A stretch of 64,000 nt of DNA from Protopterus annectens (lineage: Eukaryota > Chordata > Ceratodontiformes > Protopteridae). Each line of letters starts with the position of its first letter. The stretch's first letter is position 1. Location of the stretch: the NCBI RefSeq assembly GCF_019279795.1, contig NC_056738.1:407949767-408013766 (forward strand). Direction: 5' to 3'. A program made the position numbers and the translations under genes. Positions 35,447-50,066 of this stretch are shown piece after piece. The notes beneath the pieces were generated by a model. That model did no database searches. It had not been told where the DNA came from and saw only the letters and a program-made list of their open reading frames with translations.

Positions 35447-36657
35447 ATGGGTGGAATTCAATAAACCCTACACGGAGCGATTCTCTGTGTAGGAATAGTG
35501 TTGTGGCCCGAACATGGAACATGGCCACCGAGCGATCCTGGAAACAGGGCTGAGGGGCATGCAGACACATAGGTTTCCGTGGAATGCAAATCACCTCACA
35601 AGCCAGTGAAAACCATGCAAATGAGGTTGATATGCATTTCATCAAGCAGAAAGGCACCTGTATAGGTGCTGTGTCAGTGTAGGAAATGTACACTGTTAGA
35701 AACTGTATACTGGACTATAAAATTTAAGCAGGGGCTATAAAAGCCCACAAAAAGGGTGAGCAGTGCACAGTAGTCATGCAAATGGCCAAAACTATGGTCA
35801 GTAATTCCAAAAAGTAATGCAGTACAATAAAAAATATGTATTTTTAATATATATTACATTTAAGTGGCATGCATCGAAGCGCAAACATCCCGTTATGCAA
35901 ATATAAATAAATAAATAAATAAAGTTTATAAAATTAAAATTAGACACTTGCAAACATATTGCATTATAGTGCCCAGCAGGCAGAGTCATACAATGGCAGG
36001 TTATAGAGGTTGCTAAGGAGACAGGCCCTGGTTTAGTTTAGTGAAGTATCCAGGGTATACGCAATTAGGTGCATGCAAATGAGCCAGGATTATTTAATAG
36101 CAAAAAGGGCCACCAAGTCCACAGGTACAAACCATGGTAGGGCTAGAACTATATTGGTGTAGGCAGAACAGGTAGCTGATATCACAAGGCGGTGTGTCAC
36201 AGTATGTTAAAGTGGATTGGAGCTTAGCAGCACCTGTTTGCACTCAGCTAAGCGCAGCTAAGCAGGGGAGTGTGTCGGATGCTGCTGAGCATGTTTTAGC
36301 TAGTTTAAGAAAAGCTAAGCATGGCTGTGGTTCTGGGAGGGTCAGAACTGATGAGCATTGTTTACACTTGCATCATGGGTTTGTGCAATGTGCCTTACTG
36401 CTTAGCAGTGAAAGAAAAAGGGGAAAAAATGTCTGGGAAAGCCAATCAGGTAGAAATTACTGATAAGCCCTGTTCAACAGACACTGGCCCATTCAACCCC
36501 CAGTGCTATACCTATTAGGTGGAATGTAGCATAATGAGCCAATCACACAGGCTGCAACTGCAGTACACCACTATAAAGCATGCATACACCCTACAATCTG
36601 ATTTTCCCACATACTCTGCACCATTGGAGTACAGACTTGGGAATTTTAACTGACAAA
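35447..36657. other. Harbinger left non-coding region
   Basis: No protein recognised. TATA-like boxes occur at about 35,715 ('ctataaaattt') and 35,733 ('ggctataaaagccc', itself a palindrome), about 0.9 kb upstream of the transposase start. They could be remnants of its promoter. Confidence 0.35.
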
Positions 36658-37708
36658 ATGCTAGGAGCTGCTGCTGCTCTGCTACATCTGTATGCACTTG
36701 AGGCTGAGGTCAGTGAAGATGATGATGCTGACAATAGGCCCAGACTGAGAAGGAGAAAAGTGTTCAGGCCCAGGGTAACTTTCCAGGGGCTACATGAGCT
36801 GGAGATTGTAGAGCATTACAGGGTGGACAGGGACATACTACAGGAACTCACCAAGCTCTGACGCCCTCAACTCAGACCCAGAGCCAACAGAGGGGAACCC
36901 ATCCAGTGGAAACAAAGATATGTGTAGCCCTTAGAATATTAGCTACATGTACTTTTCAAAGACCAACTGGGGATATAATGGGGATCTCATAGGCATCTTC
37001 ATCCAGAGTTCTCCACCAATTCCTGAATGCCATGCAAGCACATGCCAGTGAGCATATTTAGTTACCTTGCACCCCTGAGGAGAGGGTCAGCAATATGCAT
37101 CTCTTCCACTGTGTAGCACACTACCCTGAGGTAGTGGGTGCCATAGACTGCACTCATGTGCACCACCTGGAAAAGAGGGTAGGGTCTACTTCAATCGCAA
37201 GGGGTATCACTCCATCAACTGCCAGGTCATGTGCAATGGCCAAGGCATTATCATGAATGTGTGTGCTGGCAGCCCTGGCAGCTATCATGACTCCGACATC
37301 TGGCACACCTCACAGCTGTACCAGACATTTTCCAGGGGGGACATCCCACATGGCCATCTACTGTGGGCTGCTGGCTATGCACAAGAACCGTGGATGATGA
37401 CACCCATCAGAAATGCACACACACATACTGAAGAATGCCATAATGAGGCACACACACAAACTAAGAACAACATAGAGCATGTGTTTGAGATGCTCAAGTC
37501 ATGGTTCTGCTGCTTTGATATATCTGGTGAAGCCCTGCAATACTCAACAGCCACATGTGCACACATGTACACAGTATGCGGCATGCTACACAATATGATC
37601 CTGTGGAAACAGCTGCATCAGGAACATCACAGGGAAGGGACACACAGCCCCCCTCCAGAGCCAAGGACCCCACAGCCACAGGGGGACATGGAGGAGGGAA
37701 CCACCTAA
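36658..37708 (+). pseudogene. PIF/Harbinger (HARBI1-like) DDE transposase, broken
   Basis: It would cut and paste Harbinger elements, normally together with the Myb-like partner. The Met at 36,658 opens an acidic-then-basic N-terminus (EVSEDDDADNRPRLRRRKVF), open to 36,861. After a frameshift come 'RPQLRPRANRGEPI', then 'CVALRILATCTFQRPTGDI' (helix-turn-helix region, like HARBI1 ALRFFATG.F....GD). First Asp: 'VVGAIDCTHVH' near 37,135. After another shift: 'INCQVMCNGQGIIMNV', then 'GSPGSYHDSDIW' with the second Asp near 37,290, 'LLWAAGYAQEPWMMTPI' (GDSGY-like site, Asp lost) and 'KNNIEHVFEMLKSWF' with the catalytic Glu near 37,470. 'GMLHNMIL' ends the domain. At least two frameshifts and a stop within 36,960-37,070, so non-functional. 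Confidence 0.88.
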
Positions 37709-38529
37709 GCCTATCCCTGTAGGTAGACGTAGGTATGCCCAGTATGCCCTGGCCTTGGCAAAGAGGCAAAGCATAGCACATGCACTAACAACCTAGGGAC
37801 CTAGGGACTGACACCTCATTCCGACTCACATACATAGTAAAAAGGATGCCAACCACACCACACAACCTGTACCTTACCATGTATTGGCTGTGTATGGCAT
37901 GCATTAGACAGAGACAGCCCTGAAGCACTGTTATCTCAACTGCTGATGGCACAAGGTAAGTCACTCTTCTTTACAAGAAATAAATGGGGTAGTAGACATT
38001 GGTAGCATATGTATGGACTTGCCACATGTATGGAAGGGAATAGAGTGGGCTACCAGGATAGCTGCAGACAGGTGACAGCTGTGTGGGACAACAGGAACTC
38101 TCTGTCCAATACTGGCCAACCCTTAATATGCAGTAGGCCCCAAGCCAGAAAAACCCAATGCACTATGTGAGGGAATGACATACAGCGGGGTCACAGAACA
38201 GATGCTTGACTGTCAATAATAGAGTCCCCTACCCCCAACACATCCATGTCCCCATACAACTGCAGTCACAGTATGTTTGCAAGGTAACAGCATTAGACCA
38301 CACAATCCATGGGCTGTCCCAATCAGCCTGGTGACATGTACCATTTCCCCAATATGCAGGTTTCAAAGTGCTGTTTGTCTGTGGTTGATAGTGTCAGGAA
38401 GTAAACTGCACTGTCTGGTGGCTGTTGTAGCTTAGTGTGTAAGTGCATTACCATGGTTGATGGGGTACATGGTTCAAGACTGGCTGCAACTACAGTTTTG
38501 CATGTGAGCTACAGCTATGGTAGGAAATG
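37709..38529. other. Harbinger interior with a tRNA-like stretch at about 38,415-38,515
   Basis: Non-coding. At 38,424-38,510 'tagcttagtgtgtaagtgc' (A-box-like) is followed by 'catggttcaagactgg' (B-box-like), but the arms do not fold into a proper tRNA. It may be the head of a tRNA-derived repeat, perhaps related to the units at 44.5-45.2 kb. Confidence 0.35.
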
Positions 38530-38538
38530 CTCTGTGTG

Positions 38539-38712
38539 TTTCACTGTTGCAGTCATCACATTTGGGTGATCCCTGCCAGGGTAGCCCTCGGCCGTCCTGA
38601 ATACCAGAGGCTTAGTATTTCTGTGTCGGTTGCTGTCACTTGTGGACTGACGTCAGTTCGTCAGTACTATAAAGTAAGGCAGCTGATGGCATTACATCAG
38701 TATTTCTTGCCA
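38539..38712 (+). repeat. DIRS left inverted terminal repeat (copy A)
   Basis: About 170 bp that are the reverse complement of 43,808-43,976 with modest divergence ('tgccagggtagccctcgg', 'taccagaggcttagtattt'). Confidence 0.9.
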
Positions 38713-41700
38713 TGGAGCCTGAAACAGAAGCAGTTCGCACGAGTGCTGGTCGGCCGCTACCTGAGTTTTCATTTCCGAATTGAAGTTGAAGTCTTCTAAT
38801 GCTAAGTACCCCATTGGGGATCCTTTTTTCTTGCACTAACCGATGTCAGAAAAAGTTAACAATTGTCTAGCATGTGGAAAGCAAATACCACACTGAGACT
38901 TCCACTGTTACTGCGTCACTTGTTTAGGCCCAGACCATGATGTCCCCCATTGTCACTTCTGTGCTTTGTTCAATGCCAGAACTATCAATCGTCGGGCCTT
39001 ATTGTCACCAGATATTTTCATTTACAGTCCTTGAATTCCAATATGGCTTCAGTAAGCCATCCAACAGCAGATCTTCTGAATAAACATAAAGATAAAGACA
39101 GACAGACCGCACAGGTCCAAACCTACCTACGACACTTCTGTTAAGCTAGTCATCAGTCCTCCAGTACTCATTGAGGCGCTTTTGCAGCCCCTGATGCTCA
39201 CTTCAGTTGATTCGCAGGTTGCTACTGAGACCTTTTCAGAGTCCTGTATGCCACAAAACTCTTCTTCGACTAAGGATCCCGCAGTCATCTCTACCTTGGA
39301 TGGGTCCAGAGCCACTGAGCAGGCACCAGCTTCCAAGGGAGTCCTTTGCACTACCGAAGCTCGACACAACCGATGTCTTCTTTTGCGACTACTGTTCTTT
39401 CAAAACCAACTGAGTTTCTTAGGCCCAGGGTTTAAACCACACCCAAGAAACCAATGACCCACTCTCATGCACTTGCTACCTTGCCTCAGTCTCAAATGCT
39501 TAAAATGGTGGAAGACCTTATCATGCTGATCAGGGGAAGCCAAACTACCCCCTCAAAAAGGAAAAGAGATCTGTCTCCTGTAGTTTTGTCTGAACAAGAA
39601 TCAGATGAATCTGATGCATCTGACTATGAGGACATGCAACCCCTCTCCACTTATGAGGATTCTGATGCAGAGGACTCCATTCCTTCAGCCTCTCCCCCAC
39701 AGAATTTTTCCTTTGGGTAAACCCTGCATACTTTAAGGGAGCATTTCCAATGGGAGAGTCAGGACTATCCACAGTCTAAAAAGAGATTCAGGGAATTCCT
39801 AGATCTTCTGCAACACAGACCCTTGGCCATCCCCTCAGTCCTGGATGTTGTGGATGATGTTTTCCTTGAATCCAGCTTGACTCCTGATGCCCTACCTCCT
39901 GCTCCAAGAAAACCAGACAGGTACTATAGAGTCCCAGACTCACACAAATATCTTTTTAAAAATCCAACAGCTGACCCTGAGGTCATTTCTCAAGGGCCAA
40001 AAGGGCTTAAAGCAACCTCTGCTAAGAATCCCCACACCCTCAGACAAGGATTCCCGAGCACTGGACAGATGGGGTAAAAAAGAATACACCTCAGCTACTC
40101 TACCAGGGCAATAAACTGTTAGTTCCATATGCTGAAATTTCAGCAATATACCTTGAAACTCCTTAAACAAAAAATGTCTTCCCTTCCTGCTTGGGCAGAA
40201 TCTAAAGATTTACTAGACTTAATGCATTCTGCAAGCCAATTAACTAAACATGCTTTACAGTGTGGTTTTGATGCCCTAGAAGCTTCTTGCATGGCACCAG
40301 TCACTGGATCTGTCATTAGAAGACATGCATGGCTTAAGGAACAATGCCTGCCAGACCATGTCAAATTTAAATTGTTGGATGCTACCTTGCACAAAGATAA
40401 CTTATTTGGCACTGAGGCAGAATAAGTCTTAAAGAAGATGGAAGAAAAAGCAAAATCTATGCAAACAGTTAAGGATTTCTTACAAGTCCAGCCCCCTAGG
40501 TTCAGCATGCATTGTCCCTCCAAGCACTGGTCCTTTCCTGCTCTGAGTAAACCAGCCCAGCCTAGGCCCAGTGGAAACAGACCCCCCCCCCAGATAGCAG
40601 CCCCAGAAAATGCAGAGATCTAAGCAGTGGACTACCTCCACTTCAAAACCAGGGAGTTCTAAGCCACTTCCTTATGGTAAGAACTCACAATGATTCACCT
40701 CCTCCACCTCCCCCCTCTGCCCACCATCACTTACCCCTAGGAGGAAAACACTCATTTCACTCACGCACCTGGGCCACCATAACCAAGGACCAATGGGTTC
40801 TGAACATTGTGTCTCAGGGATACAAAGTTTCCTTCCATACCCTTCCAACCCCAAAAGGGTTCCCAGATCTACCACCAAATCAGTGGGCAGAGGCTCAAAA
40901 GCAAATCCTTTCCCTGCTCTCTATGAGAGCAGTAGAGCATGTTCCTGCAGAACAGATAGGCCAAAGCTTCTACTCCAGACTTTTTCTGGTGCCCAGAAAA
41001 GAGGGCACTTGGCGACCCATCCTCAATCTATCCATTCGAAACACTTTCCTATTGATCCCAAAATTCAAAATGCTTACCCTCCAGCAGCTGCTACCCATGA
41101 TCTCCAAGGATGCTTGGCTAGCTACCCTGGATATAAAAGAGGCCTACCTCCACATTCCTATCAGAGAATCATGCAGGAAATATCTCCACTTCAGGGCAGG
41201 ATCTCAACACTTTCAGTTCTCTGTACTTCCCTTTGGCTTATCTACTGCTCCCAGAGTTTTCACAAAATGTCTGGCTCTGGCAATTGTCTTTTGCAGACAA
41301 AGAAATATTCAAATTTACCCTTATTTAGATGACTGCCTTATTCAGGCAGACAGCCAGGAAAATCTGCTCAAGCACCTGGCATTTGTAAAGACCCTACTAA
41401 CCTCCTTAGGGTACACAATCAACGAAAAGAAATCCAAACAGGTGCCCACCCAAAGGATAATCTTCCTGGGTGCAAGTCAGAACACAGCATCCCAGATGGC
41501 ATTCCTTACACCAGAGAAACAAAAATTTCTTGACAGCCTACTTCTCTCAACTAGCCACCAGGCCCCAGCTATCTGCAAAGAAGATCCTGCAAGCTATGGG
41601 GTTCATGGCATCTTGCATACTGTTCATTCCATGTGCCAGACTGCATATGAGGAAACTTCAATGGTACCTAAAGAGCCTTTGGTGTCAACACTCTCAAGAC

Positions 41701-43571
41701 CTGGAAACTCTTCTACCTATAATTCCTTGCCCACAACAAGGGACTGCCCTTCTCCTCACCCCCCACCACACAGACTCTCACCATAGATGCATCAGACTAT
41801 GCTTGGGATGCACACTTGGACAGCAGGTGCATACAGGGCCAATGGAACCCTCTGGAAACCCCCTGCACATCAATCAAAAAGAGATGATGGCTGTGCAGCA
41901 CACCTTGCTAGCTTTCAAACACCTTCTCTCTCCAGGGGTTTTCCAAAACAGACAACACCACTGTGATGTGGTACATCAACAAGCAGGGAGGGACTCACTC
42001 CTACCCTCTATGCAGGCTGATAATGACCCTTTGGCTCACAGCCTCTTCTATGCAACTACACCTGTTAGCACAATTTCTACCAGGCTCTCTCAACTCTCTG
42101 GCAGATCAATTAAGCAGGAACCTTCTGGACCCACACGAGTGGCAACTCAACAGAAGTACCTTCACCCTAATAACTCAGAAATGGGGAACCCCAAAGGTCG
42201 ACCTCTTTGCCTCCCACACCAACCTTAGCTCAGCAAATTCTGCACCAGGGAGCATCACTGCATGGCTTGGAAAGTGGATGCCCTGTCCTTCCCCTGGGTC
42301 AATCAATCAGTCTATGCCTTTCCCCCCTTGCCTCTCATCCCCAGGGTACTGCTCAAAATAAGGGAGGAAAAACCAAGGACCATTCTTATAGCTCTAGACT
42401 GGCCCCAACAACATTGGTACCCCTTGCTGCGCAGCCTGTCCCCGCTGTTTCCATGGCATCTTCCACAGATTCCAAACCTCCTGACCCACAATTTGGCAGC
42501 TTGGTTTATTCCCTAACCCCAAACTAATCTGCCATCCTCAGTAAACAGGTTATGGATGTTATCCATGAGGCCAGATGTCCTAGCACCAGAAAGTCTTATG
42601 CAGATAAATGGAAAATAATTTGCACCTGGATCCAGGCTAAGGGAGCCAATACTGCACATCCCTATCACCCTGGATTACTTAGCTGCCCTACTACACAGTG
42701 GTCTCTCTTTCTCCTCTATAAAAATCCATGCCACTGCTATTTCCACTCATTTTCCCACTAAACAACCCCTTTTCTCACACCCTTTGATCAAACAGTCCTC
42801 AGGGGGCTAGCAACATGAGGCCCCCCCCCCAGAAGGGCACCAACACCAGCTTGGGACCTTAACTTTGTCTTGGAAAAGCTCACCATGCCCCCTTTTGAAC
42901 CAGCTTCTTTTGCAGAGCTAAACTTTCTCTCCTGGAAGACATCTTTCCTTCTAGCCATCACTTCAGCCAGAAGAGTCTCTGCACTGGTGGCTGTGGAACC
43001 CTTCATCATCTTCCATGCAGACAGGGTATCCCTCAGAACTAACCCAGCCTTCATGCCCAAGGTGGTGTCCAGTGTGGCTCTCAACCAATCCATTCATTTG
43101 CCCGCCATCTTTCCTAATCCTCAGAACAAGGGGAAAGGATTATTCACTCTCTAGATGTGCACAGACAGCTCAGATTCTATCTGGACAGGACTAAATCCTT
43201 TAGAAAGTCTGATCAATTGCTGGTTAGCTTTGCTACAGTGGCAGAAGGCAAAGCCATCTCCAAGCAAACCATTTCCAAATGGATAGCACACTGCATCCAT
43301 TTCTGCTACAAACAGCATGGAAAGCCTCCCCCAAGGGGGTCAGGACACACTTCACCAGAGCATCCGCTACCTCTGAAGCTTTCCTAAGAGGAGTCATCAC
43401 CAGGGACATCCTGGAGGCTGCCACCTGGACATCTGTTCACACTTTTTCCAAGCATTACCACCTGCCCCTCTTCTCCATATCCAGGGCAGGGTTTGCCTCT
43501 GCAGTCTTGCAGGGCCTCCTAGCCAGCCCCTAGTTTCCTTGAGTGCCTCCACCCATTTCCTCAGCTCTGGG

Positions 43572-43678
43572 AATCAACCCAAATATGATGACTGCAACAG
43601 TGAAACATGAAGAACATAGTACAGTTGTGTACACTTACCATAAATGTAGATGTTCAAGTGTATTCACTGTTGCAGTCC
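43572..43678 (-). repeat. DIRS internal complementary region (copy A)
   Basis: Two adjoining pieces. 43,572-43,606 is complementary to the outer edge of the left terminal repeat ('gatgactgcaacagtgaaac'). 43,620-43,678 is complementary to the sequence beyond the right repeat at 43,968-44,022 ('acagttgtgtacac'). DIRS elements use such a region to restore both ends during circular replication. Confidence 0.85.
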
Positions 43679-43807
43679 TTTCCCTCCCTCCATCCCCCTT
43701 TCTTCTCTTTCTTTCCTTACAAAGGACATATTTGTATTTATTTTCCCACTGGTGGGGTTCTTCCACCAGAACCTGGACTCCTGCTTTGGGGGCTCCAGAC
43801 AGGTAAG

Positions 43808-44022
43808 GGCAAGAAAAACTGATGTAATGAGGTCAGCTGCCTTACTTTATACTACTGATGACCTGATGTCAGTCCTCAAGTGACAGCAACCAATGCAGAA
43901 ATACTAAGCCTCTGGTATTTGGGCCAGCCGAGGGCTACCCTGGCAGGGATAACCCAAATGTGATGTCTGCAACAGCGAATACACTCAAGCATCTAGATTT
44001 ATGGTAAATGTACACAACTGTA
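43808..44022 (-). repeat. DIRS right inverted terminal repeat with outer extension (copy A)
   Basis: 43,808-43,976 pairs with the left repeat. The outer 50 bp have no counterpart on the left and pair only with the internal complementary region, the expected DIRS asymmetry. Confidence 0.85.
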
Positions 44023-44499
44023 CTTTCTACAGACTGTCCACATGTCAGAATTTCTTACTGTAAGAAAGCTGGACAAAGACCGACACAATGGAGGGACAGG
44101 GGGCAACGGATATGGACAGTACACAGCCCTCAGTAACCTAGATGGTGACTAGTAAAACAGCAGGTTGTAACAAGTCGATGTAGCAGCAGGCTATAAAGGC
44201 TGTCACGTAACTGTGTCAGTAATTGCAACAAGTCAGTGGGCACCATCCATACCCCACAAATGTACAGAGTTTAACAGAATGTCCACATTTATGGCTCATA
44301 TATCTGTTCTGTTTGTCATAACATTTGCAGTTTTCTGACAAACATTTTGCAAATGACTAAAGGTTGCTATGAGCAACTAATAACAGACAGGTGAGATGCA
44401 GATGTCATACCCATTGGAAAATGTATGCTAATACAAAACCATTCTACCAACTGTCTAGGTTTGTAAGAGCAATATTAAAATGTCAACAATGGCAACTCA
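44023..44499. other. Harbinger interior, unassigned
   Basis: Non-coding, no repeat recognised. Confidence 0.4.
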
Positions 44500-45225
<726 letters not shown>

Positions 45226-45240
45226 TTTCAACCCCTTAGA

Positions 45241-45310
45241 GCAACAAATCTAGATAAAGCCATGTGATGCCCGTGCAACAAATCTAGATAAAGCCATGTG
45301 ATGCCCGTGT
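45241..45310 (+). repeat. 34-bp tandem duplication
   Basis: Two adjacent copies of a unit starting 'gcaacaaatctagataaagc' and ending 'gatgcccgt'. Present also in unit B at about 57,575-57,645, so older than the 12-kb repeat. Confidence 0.9.
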
Positions 45311-46850
<1,540 letters not shown>

Positions 46851-47310
46851 TAAGTTGTGTGCTGTCTGTCATTGACCCACCAACTGATGTTAACACACTG
46901 CAATGGGGTCTTACATTGGGTATGGAATAGTAGCAAGGTCCTGGCCTCAAGCTGAATGCAGAAAACAGTAACATCATACCATACGGCAAGGACATGGCTC
47001 CAGTATTTCCCACATCAATGGCAAGCCCATAAACACACAACCTGTGTGGAGAAACCTGGGTACTCAGATTGATAACTGTTGTATTCAACCATCAAGTAGT
47101 GGCAGTGGTCAGAAAATGAACACAAAAAGCAGAAAGCCCAAAAGTAGTAAGTCCAAGCGCCAATCGATTAGTTGGCGAAGATATTCGAGTTGTAGCAGCT
47201 AAAACTTTCCTGTTGCAACCAATCCGTAGATCAGAGTCAGTAGTCAAAACCAAGCAACACCACATAAAAAGTCCCTTTAACGCAAGTTTAATTGTTAAAA
47301 AATACAGCGT

Positions 47311-47342
47311 TTTCGCTCGAGACGCAGCTCAAGCTTCCTCAG
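47311..47342 (-). ncRNA. Hammerhead-like motif, left arm of fold-back
   Basis: Mirror of 47,447-47,478: CTGAGGA, A, GCTTGAG/CTCGAGC, GAAA on minus. Confidence 0.4.
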
Positions 47343-47446
47343 TACAAATGGTTTGCACCCACAGGATAACCAAGGAAGCTTGAGCTGCGTCTCGAGCGAA
47401 AATGCTGTATTTTTTAAGGTTATCCTGTGGGTGCAAACCATTTGTA

Positions 47447-47478
47447 CTGAGGAAGCTTGAGCTGCGTCTCGAGCGAAA
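47447..47478 (+). ncRNA. Hammerhead-like motif, right arm of fold-back
   Basis: CTGAGGA, A, 7-bp stem GCTTGAG/CTCGAGC (one G-U), loop CTGCGT, GAAA. Compared with 18,891-18,920 the stem has changed at several positions with pairing kept, including U-A to C-G at the second pair. Confidence 0.45.
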
Positions 47479-48325
47479 ACGCTGTATTTTTTAACAATTA
47501 AACTTGCGTTAAAGGGACTTTTTATGTGGTGTTGCTTGGTTTTGACTACTGACTCTGATCTACGGATTGGTTGCAACAGGAAAGTTTTAGCTGCTTCAAT
47601 ATCTTCGCCAACTATCGATGGCTTTCCTCTTTTTGTGTTCATTTAGTGGTCAGAAAAGCTATGTACATGGTTCACCACATAGATAAAGGGAGTGCATCCA
47701 GATAAAAGGTGGACATTACCTCTGTATAGTCCTCAGTTAGTACAACAATAATGTAGTACCATGGCCTGTTTGGTATGTACCTATCCAGACATCTGCAGCA
47801 ACTGAAAACGCCATAGTAATACCCACAACAGTAATCCTTGGACTCCAACATCTAATCCATGCAGATAGCCTTGAATCAGTAGTGCCCGACTCAGTATTGG
47901 ACAGGTTGTCCACAGGTGGGCTGTGGCATGCCTAAATGGCAATGTTGTGCCCAGATCTTCCAAAACTGGCCCATATATGTGAGTCTAACTCTTCACACAT
48001 TACCAGCATGACAAGCCTGAATCTGATATGTGACATCAACAAAACCTGCTGGAGAGACAGTTTTGTCCCCCAGAGGCTGCCCTGTCTCAGGAATGCACTT
48101 TCCAGACATATCAAACAGAGTACCATGCAGACTCTCATCAAGTGCAGCCGTGATGAGTTGATGGGAAACTGCAAGTCCATCCCAGGGGTTGCACCTGTGT
48201 CCCACAATGACAGGGGCAATAGGTGCTGATCAATGATTGGGTCAGGAATAAAGTAATGACTAGGCTTGTAAGGGACCAACGGCCATTACCCTACTAATCT
48301 TCTATGATCCTATGAACCTGTGATC

Positions 48326-49062
48326 CTACAGAAATCCCAGGTGACATGTATCAGGAGTAGCATGCTGTATCAAGGGGTATGCATGCAAGATTACATTGCC
48401 CACTCCCATTGTCCCTCACACACTGTTCTACACATACGCACCTAGATAACCATGCACATATACAGCCATACCTTGGCAATGTCACATTTCTGCATTGCCA
48501 CTATGCCATCCTGAGCTGCTGTATTGGCAGTAGGTCCCCACAGCATAGATACACAGACACCTTGAACAGAAACAGAATAAGGTCTGGGACAGAACAGTCA
48601 GTTAGCAATACTAACAGCAATACAGCATCATGGCACAAAGATACATACACTTTGATGTGTACGCATGACAATTGCCAGCAGACAGCACCTTACAGGACAT
48701 AATGCTACTGCACTACAAACTGCCATTAAGTGCTGTATATTCACCCTGTGCATCAGACATATATTAGCATGTCCCTACATCGATGATATGGATAACAGGG
48801 ACGTGGCACAGGTATCATCACATGCACAGGGTGTGGTGTGGGGTTGCCAAAGGCCTAGGCTGTGCCACACAGTTGACATCATGTGTGTGAGTTTGGAGGG
48901 GTGCTGATCGGCTGGGTCATGGAAAGGGGCTGTGTGTGTCAGGTGGTGATCTGCATGTGACAGTGATTTGTGAGTGTGTGCATGTACACAGTCAAGCCAT
49001 GTGCCAGCCCTACACAAGGGTATGTTGGACAGCTGTGGACCATACAATGCAGAATGTACAGT
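48326..49062. other. Harbinger interior, unassigned
   Basis: Non-coding between the CR1 tail and the Myb-like gene end. Short open frames on both strands have no recognisable motifs. Confidence 0.4.
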
Positions 49063-50020
49063 TCACTGTCTCTGGCCATGAACACGGTAACTGGTTCTGC
49101 CAGGAGTGGCACTGGCACCACCATGCCCAGGGACAGATGCAGTACTACTTGCTGATGGTGACTGGTGTCTGCTGCATCTGTGCCTCACATGGGACTGCCT
49201 GGGACCACATGCCCATGGCCTGCCACATTGTGGTGTGGACAGCACCCTCCCTTCAGTAGTGCTGGTGGTACTGCCACTACAGGAGTGTGACTGTGCACGG
49301 CCATATGGTCTCTCAGCTGATGTTGTTGCTGAATTACGTCCATGTGTCCAACACCCTACTCCCACCACATTTTCAAGCAGGCATTGCATAGTTAAGGACT
49401 GACAAGGTCTCACCCCACCATCTATCCACTACATCAGCGAAATGATGTAAGGCATCACCAATGCCATGGATGGAGTCATGCATGCCAGGCAGTGTGGAAT
49501 TCATGACCCTGAGCATCCATGTGGTGTACTGTTCACAGTGTGCTTGTGCCTCCATGACAGACTGAAACATGCACTGGGTGACACTTGCTGTGACTCCTCT
49601 GACAGGTGCTGGATTGGCAGCAGTCTTCCTTTGAGCACCCATGTCAATCTGCCTGTGTGGGACCTTGCCAGGTCTCTGGTTATGGCTAGTGTCTACAGTT
49701 ACAGATGCCATAGTCACCACACTCTCCTGTTCAATGCTACCACCCTCTGACTGTCTAATATCTGTGGCAGCTGGGGACTGGGAATGTGTGGGCATACTGA
49801 CTGTGTGCGGGGACATTGGTGGAGGAAGTGGGATGTCAACCAATGGTACAGGTTCAGCCCCAACAACCCCACCTGTGCCTCACTATGGCCACCATCACCA
49901 TCAGAGTCCAATGAGACACTGACATCAGGTTGTGAGGAGGACACACTACAACCCCCATGATCACCTGTGAGGGGAAGACCACATGACTACATTAATTCCT
50001 GCAATATAATGTCTGCTGAG

Positions 50021-50066
<46 letters not shown>

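Larger units (their letters stand above)
38530..44022 (+). mobile_element. DIRS-type (tyrosine recombinase) retrotransposon fossil, copy A
   Basis: Order on +: left inverted terminal repeat, gag-like region (38,720-40,620), RT plus RNase H (40,670-42,500), tyrosine recombinase (42,550-43,535), internal complementary region, right inverted repeat. RT shows 'LATLDIKEAYLHIPI', 'VLPFGLSTAPRVFTK' and 'IQIYPYLDDCLIQ'. The recombinase region shows the 'TSARRVSALVA' Arg box, the HxxR box 'THFTRASATS' and a 'TFSKHYHL' tyrosine box. DIRS elements insert without target duplication, and none is seen. It sits inside the Harbinger element and is therefore younger. It looks broken, with roughly five to ten interruptions; close similarity of its terminal repeats suggests a modest age. 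Confidence 0.9.
47117..47644. mobile_element. 528-bp fold-back element with 13-bp target duplication and hammerhead-like motifs
   Basis: Long inverted arms ('tgaacacaaaaagcagaaag' against 'ctttttgtgttca', on through 'cgttaaagggactttttatg'), with a third partial inner repeat. It is flanked by a perfect 13-bp repeat, 'agtggtcagaaaa', at 47,104-47,116 and 47,645-47,657, and the CR1 reading resumes after it. Both arms carry CTGAGGA-A-stem-GAAA in opposite orientation. There is no coding capacity. Insertion with a target duplication of this length, and PLE-like tails, suggest mobilisation by PLE machinery; that is inference. Confidence 0.8.
46851..48325 (+). mobile_element. CR1 LINE 3' end (copy A), split by a fold-back element
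   Basis: C-terminal RT pieces: 'GLKLNAEKSNIIPYGKDMAP' (frame near 46,950) and 'VVAVVRK' just before the inserted fold-back, with 'MVHHIDKGSASR' continuing after it. 47,930-48,250 matches the 3' region of the main CR1 in reverse complement ('ctgccctgtctcaggaatgc', 'aaaacctgctggagagacag'). The end carries 'ttctatgatcctatgaacc', the CR1-type tail. Broken by stops and small deletions. Confidence 0.8.

Noticed and set aside
36658-37708. A domesticated HARBI1 host gene
   Set aside because: Frameshifts, stops and a lost residue in the GDSGY-like site, and a transposon context with the Myb-like partner.
38415-38515. A tRNA gene
   Set aside because: A- and B-box-like motifs are present, but the T arm and acceptor do not pair; at best a tRNA-derived repeat head.
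47932-48279. 115-residue minus frame that resembles another open frame in the window
   Set aside because: The similarity arises because both are antisense readings of CR1 3' sequence.
49063-49402. Overlapping plus-strand frames as genes
   Set aside because: They are shadows of Myb-like exon 3 on minus, which has in-phase splice sites and family-like context.
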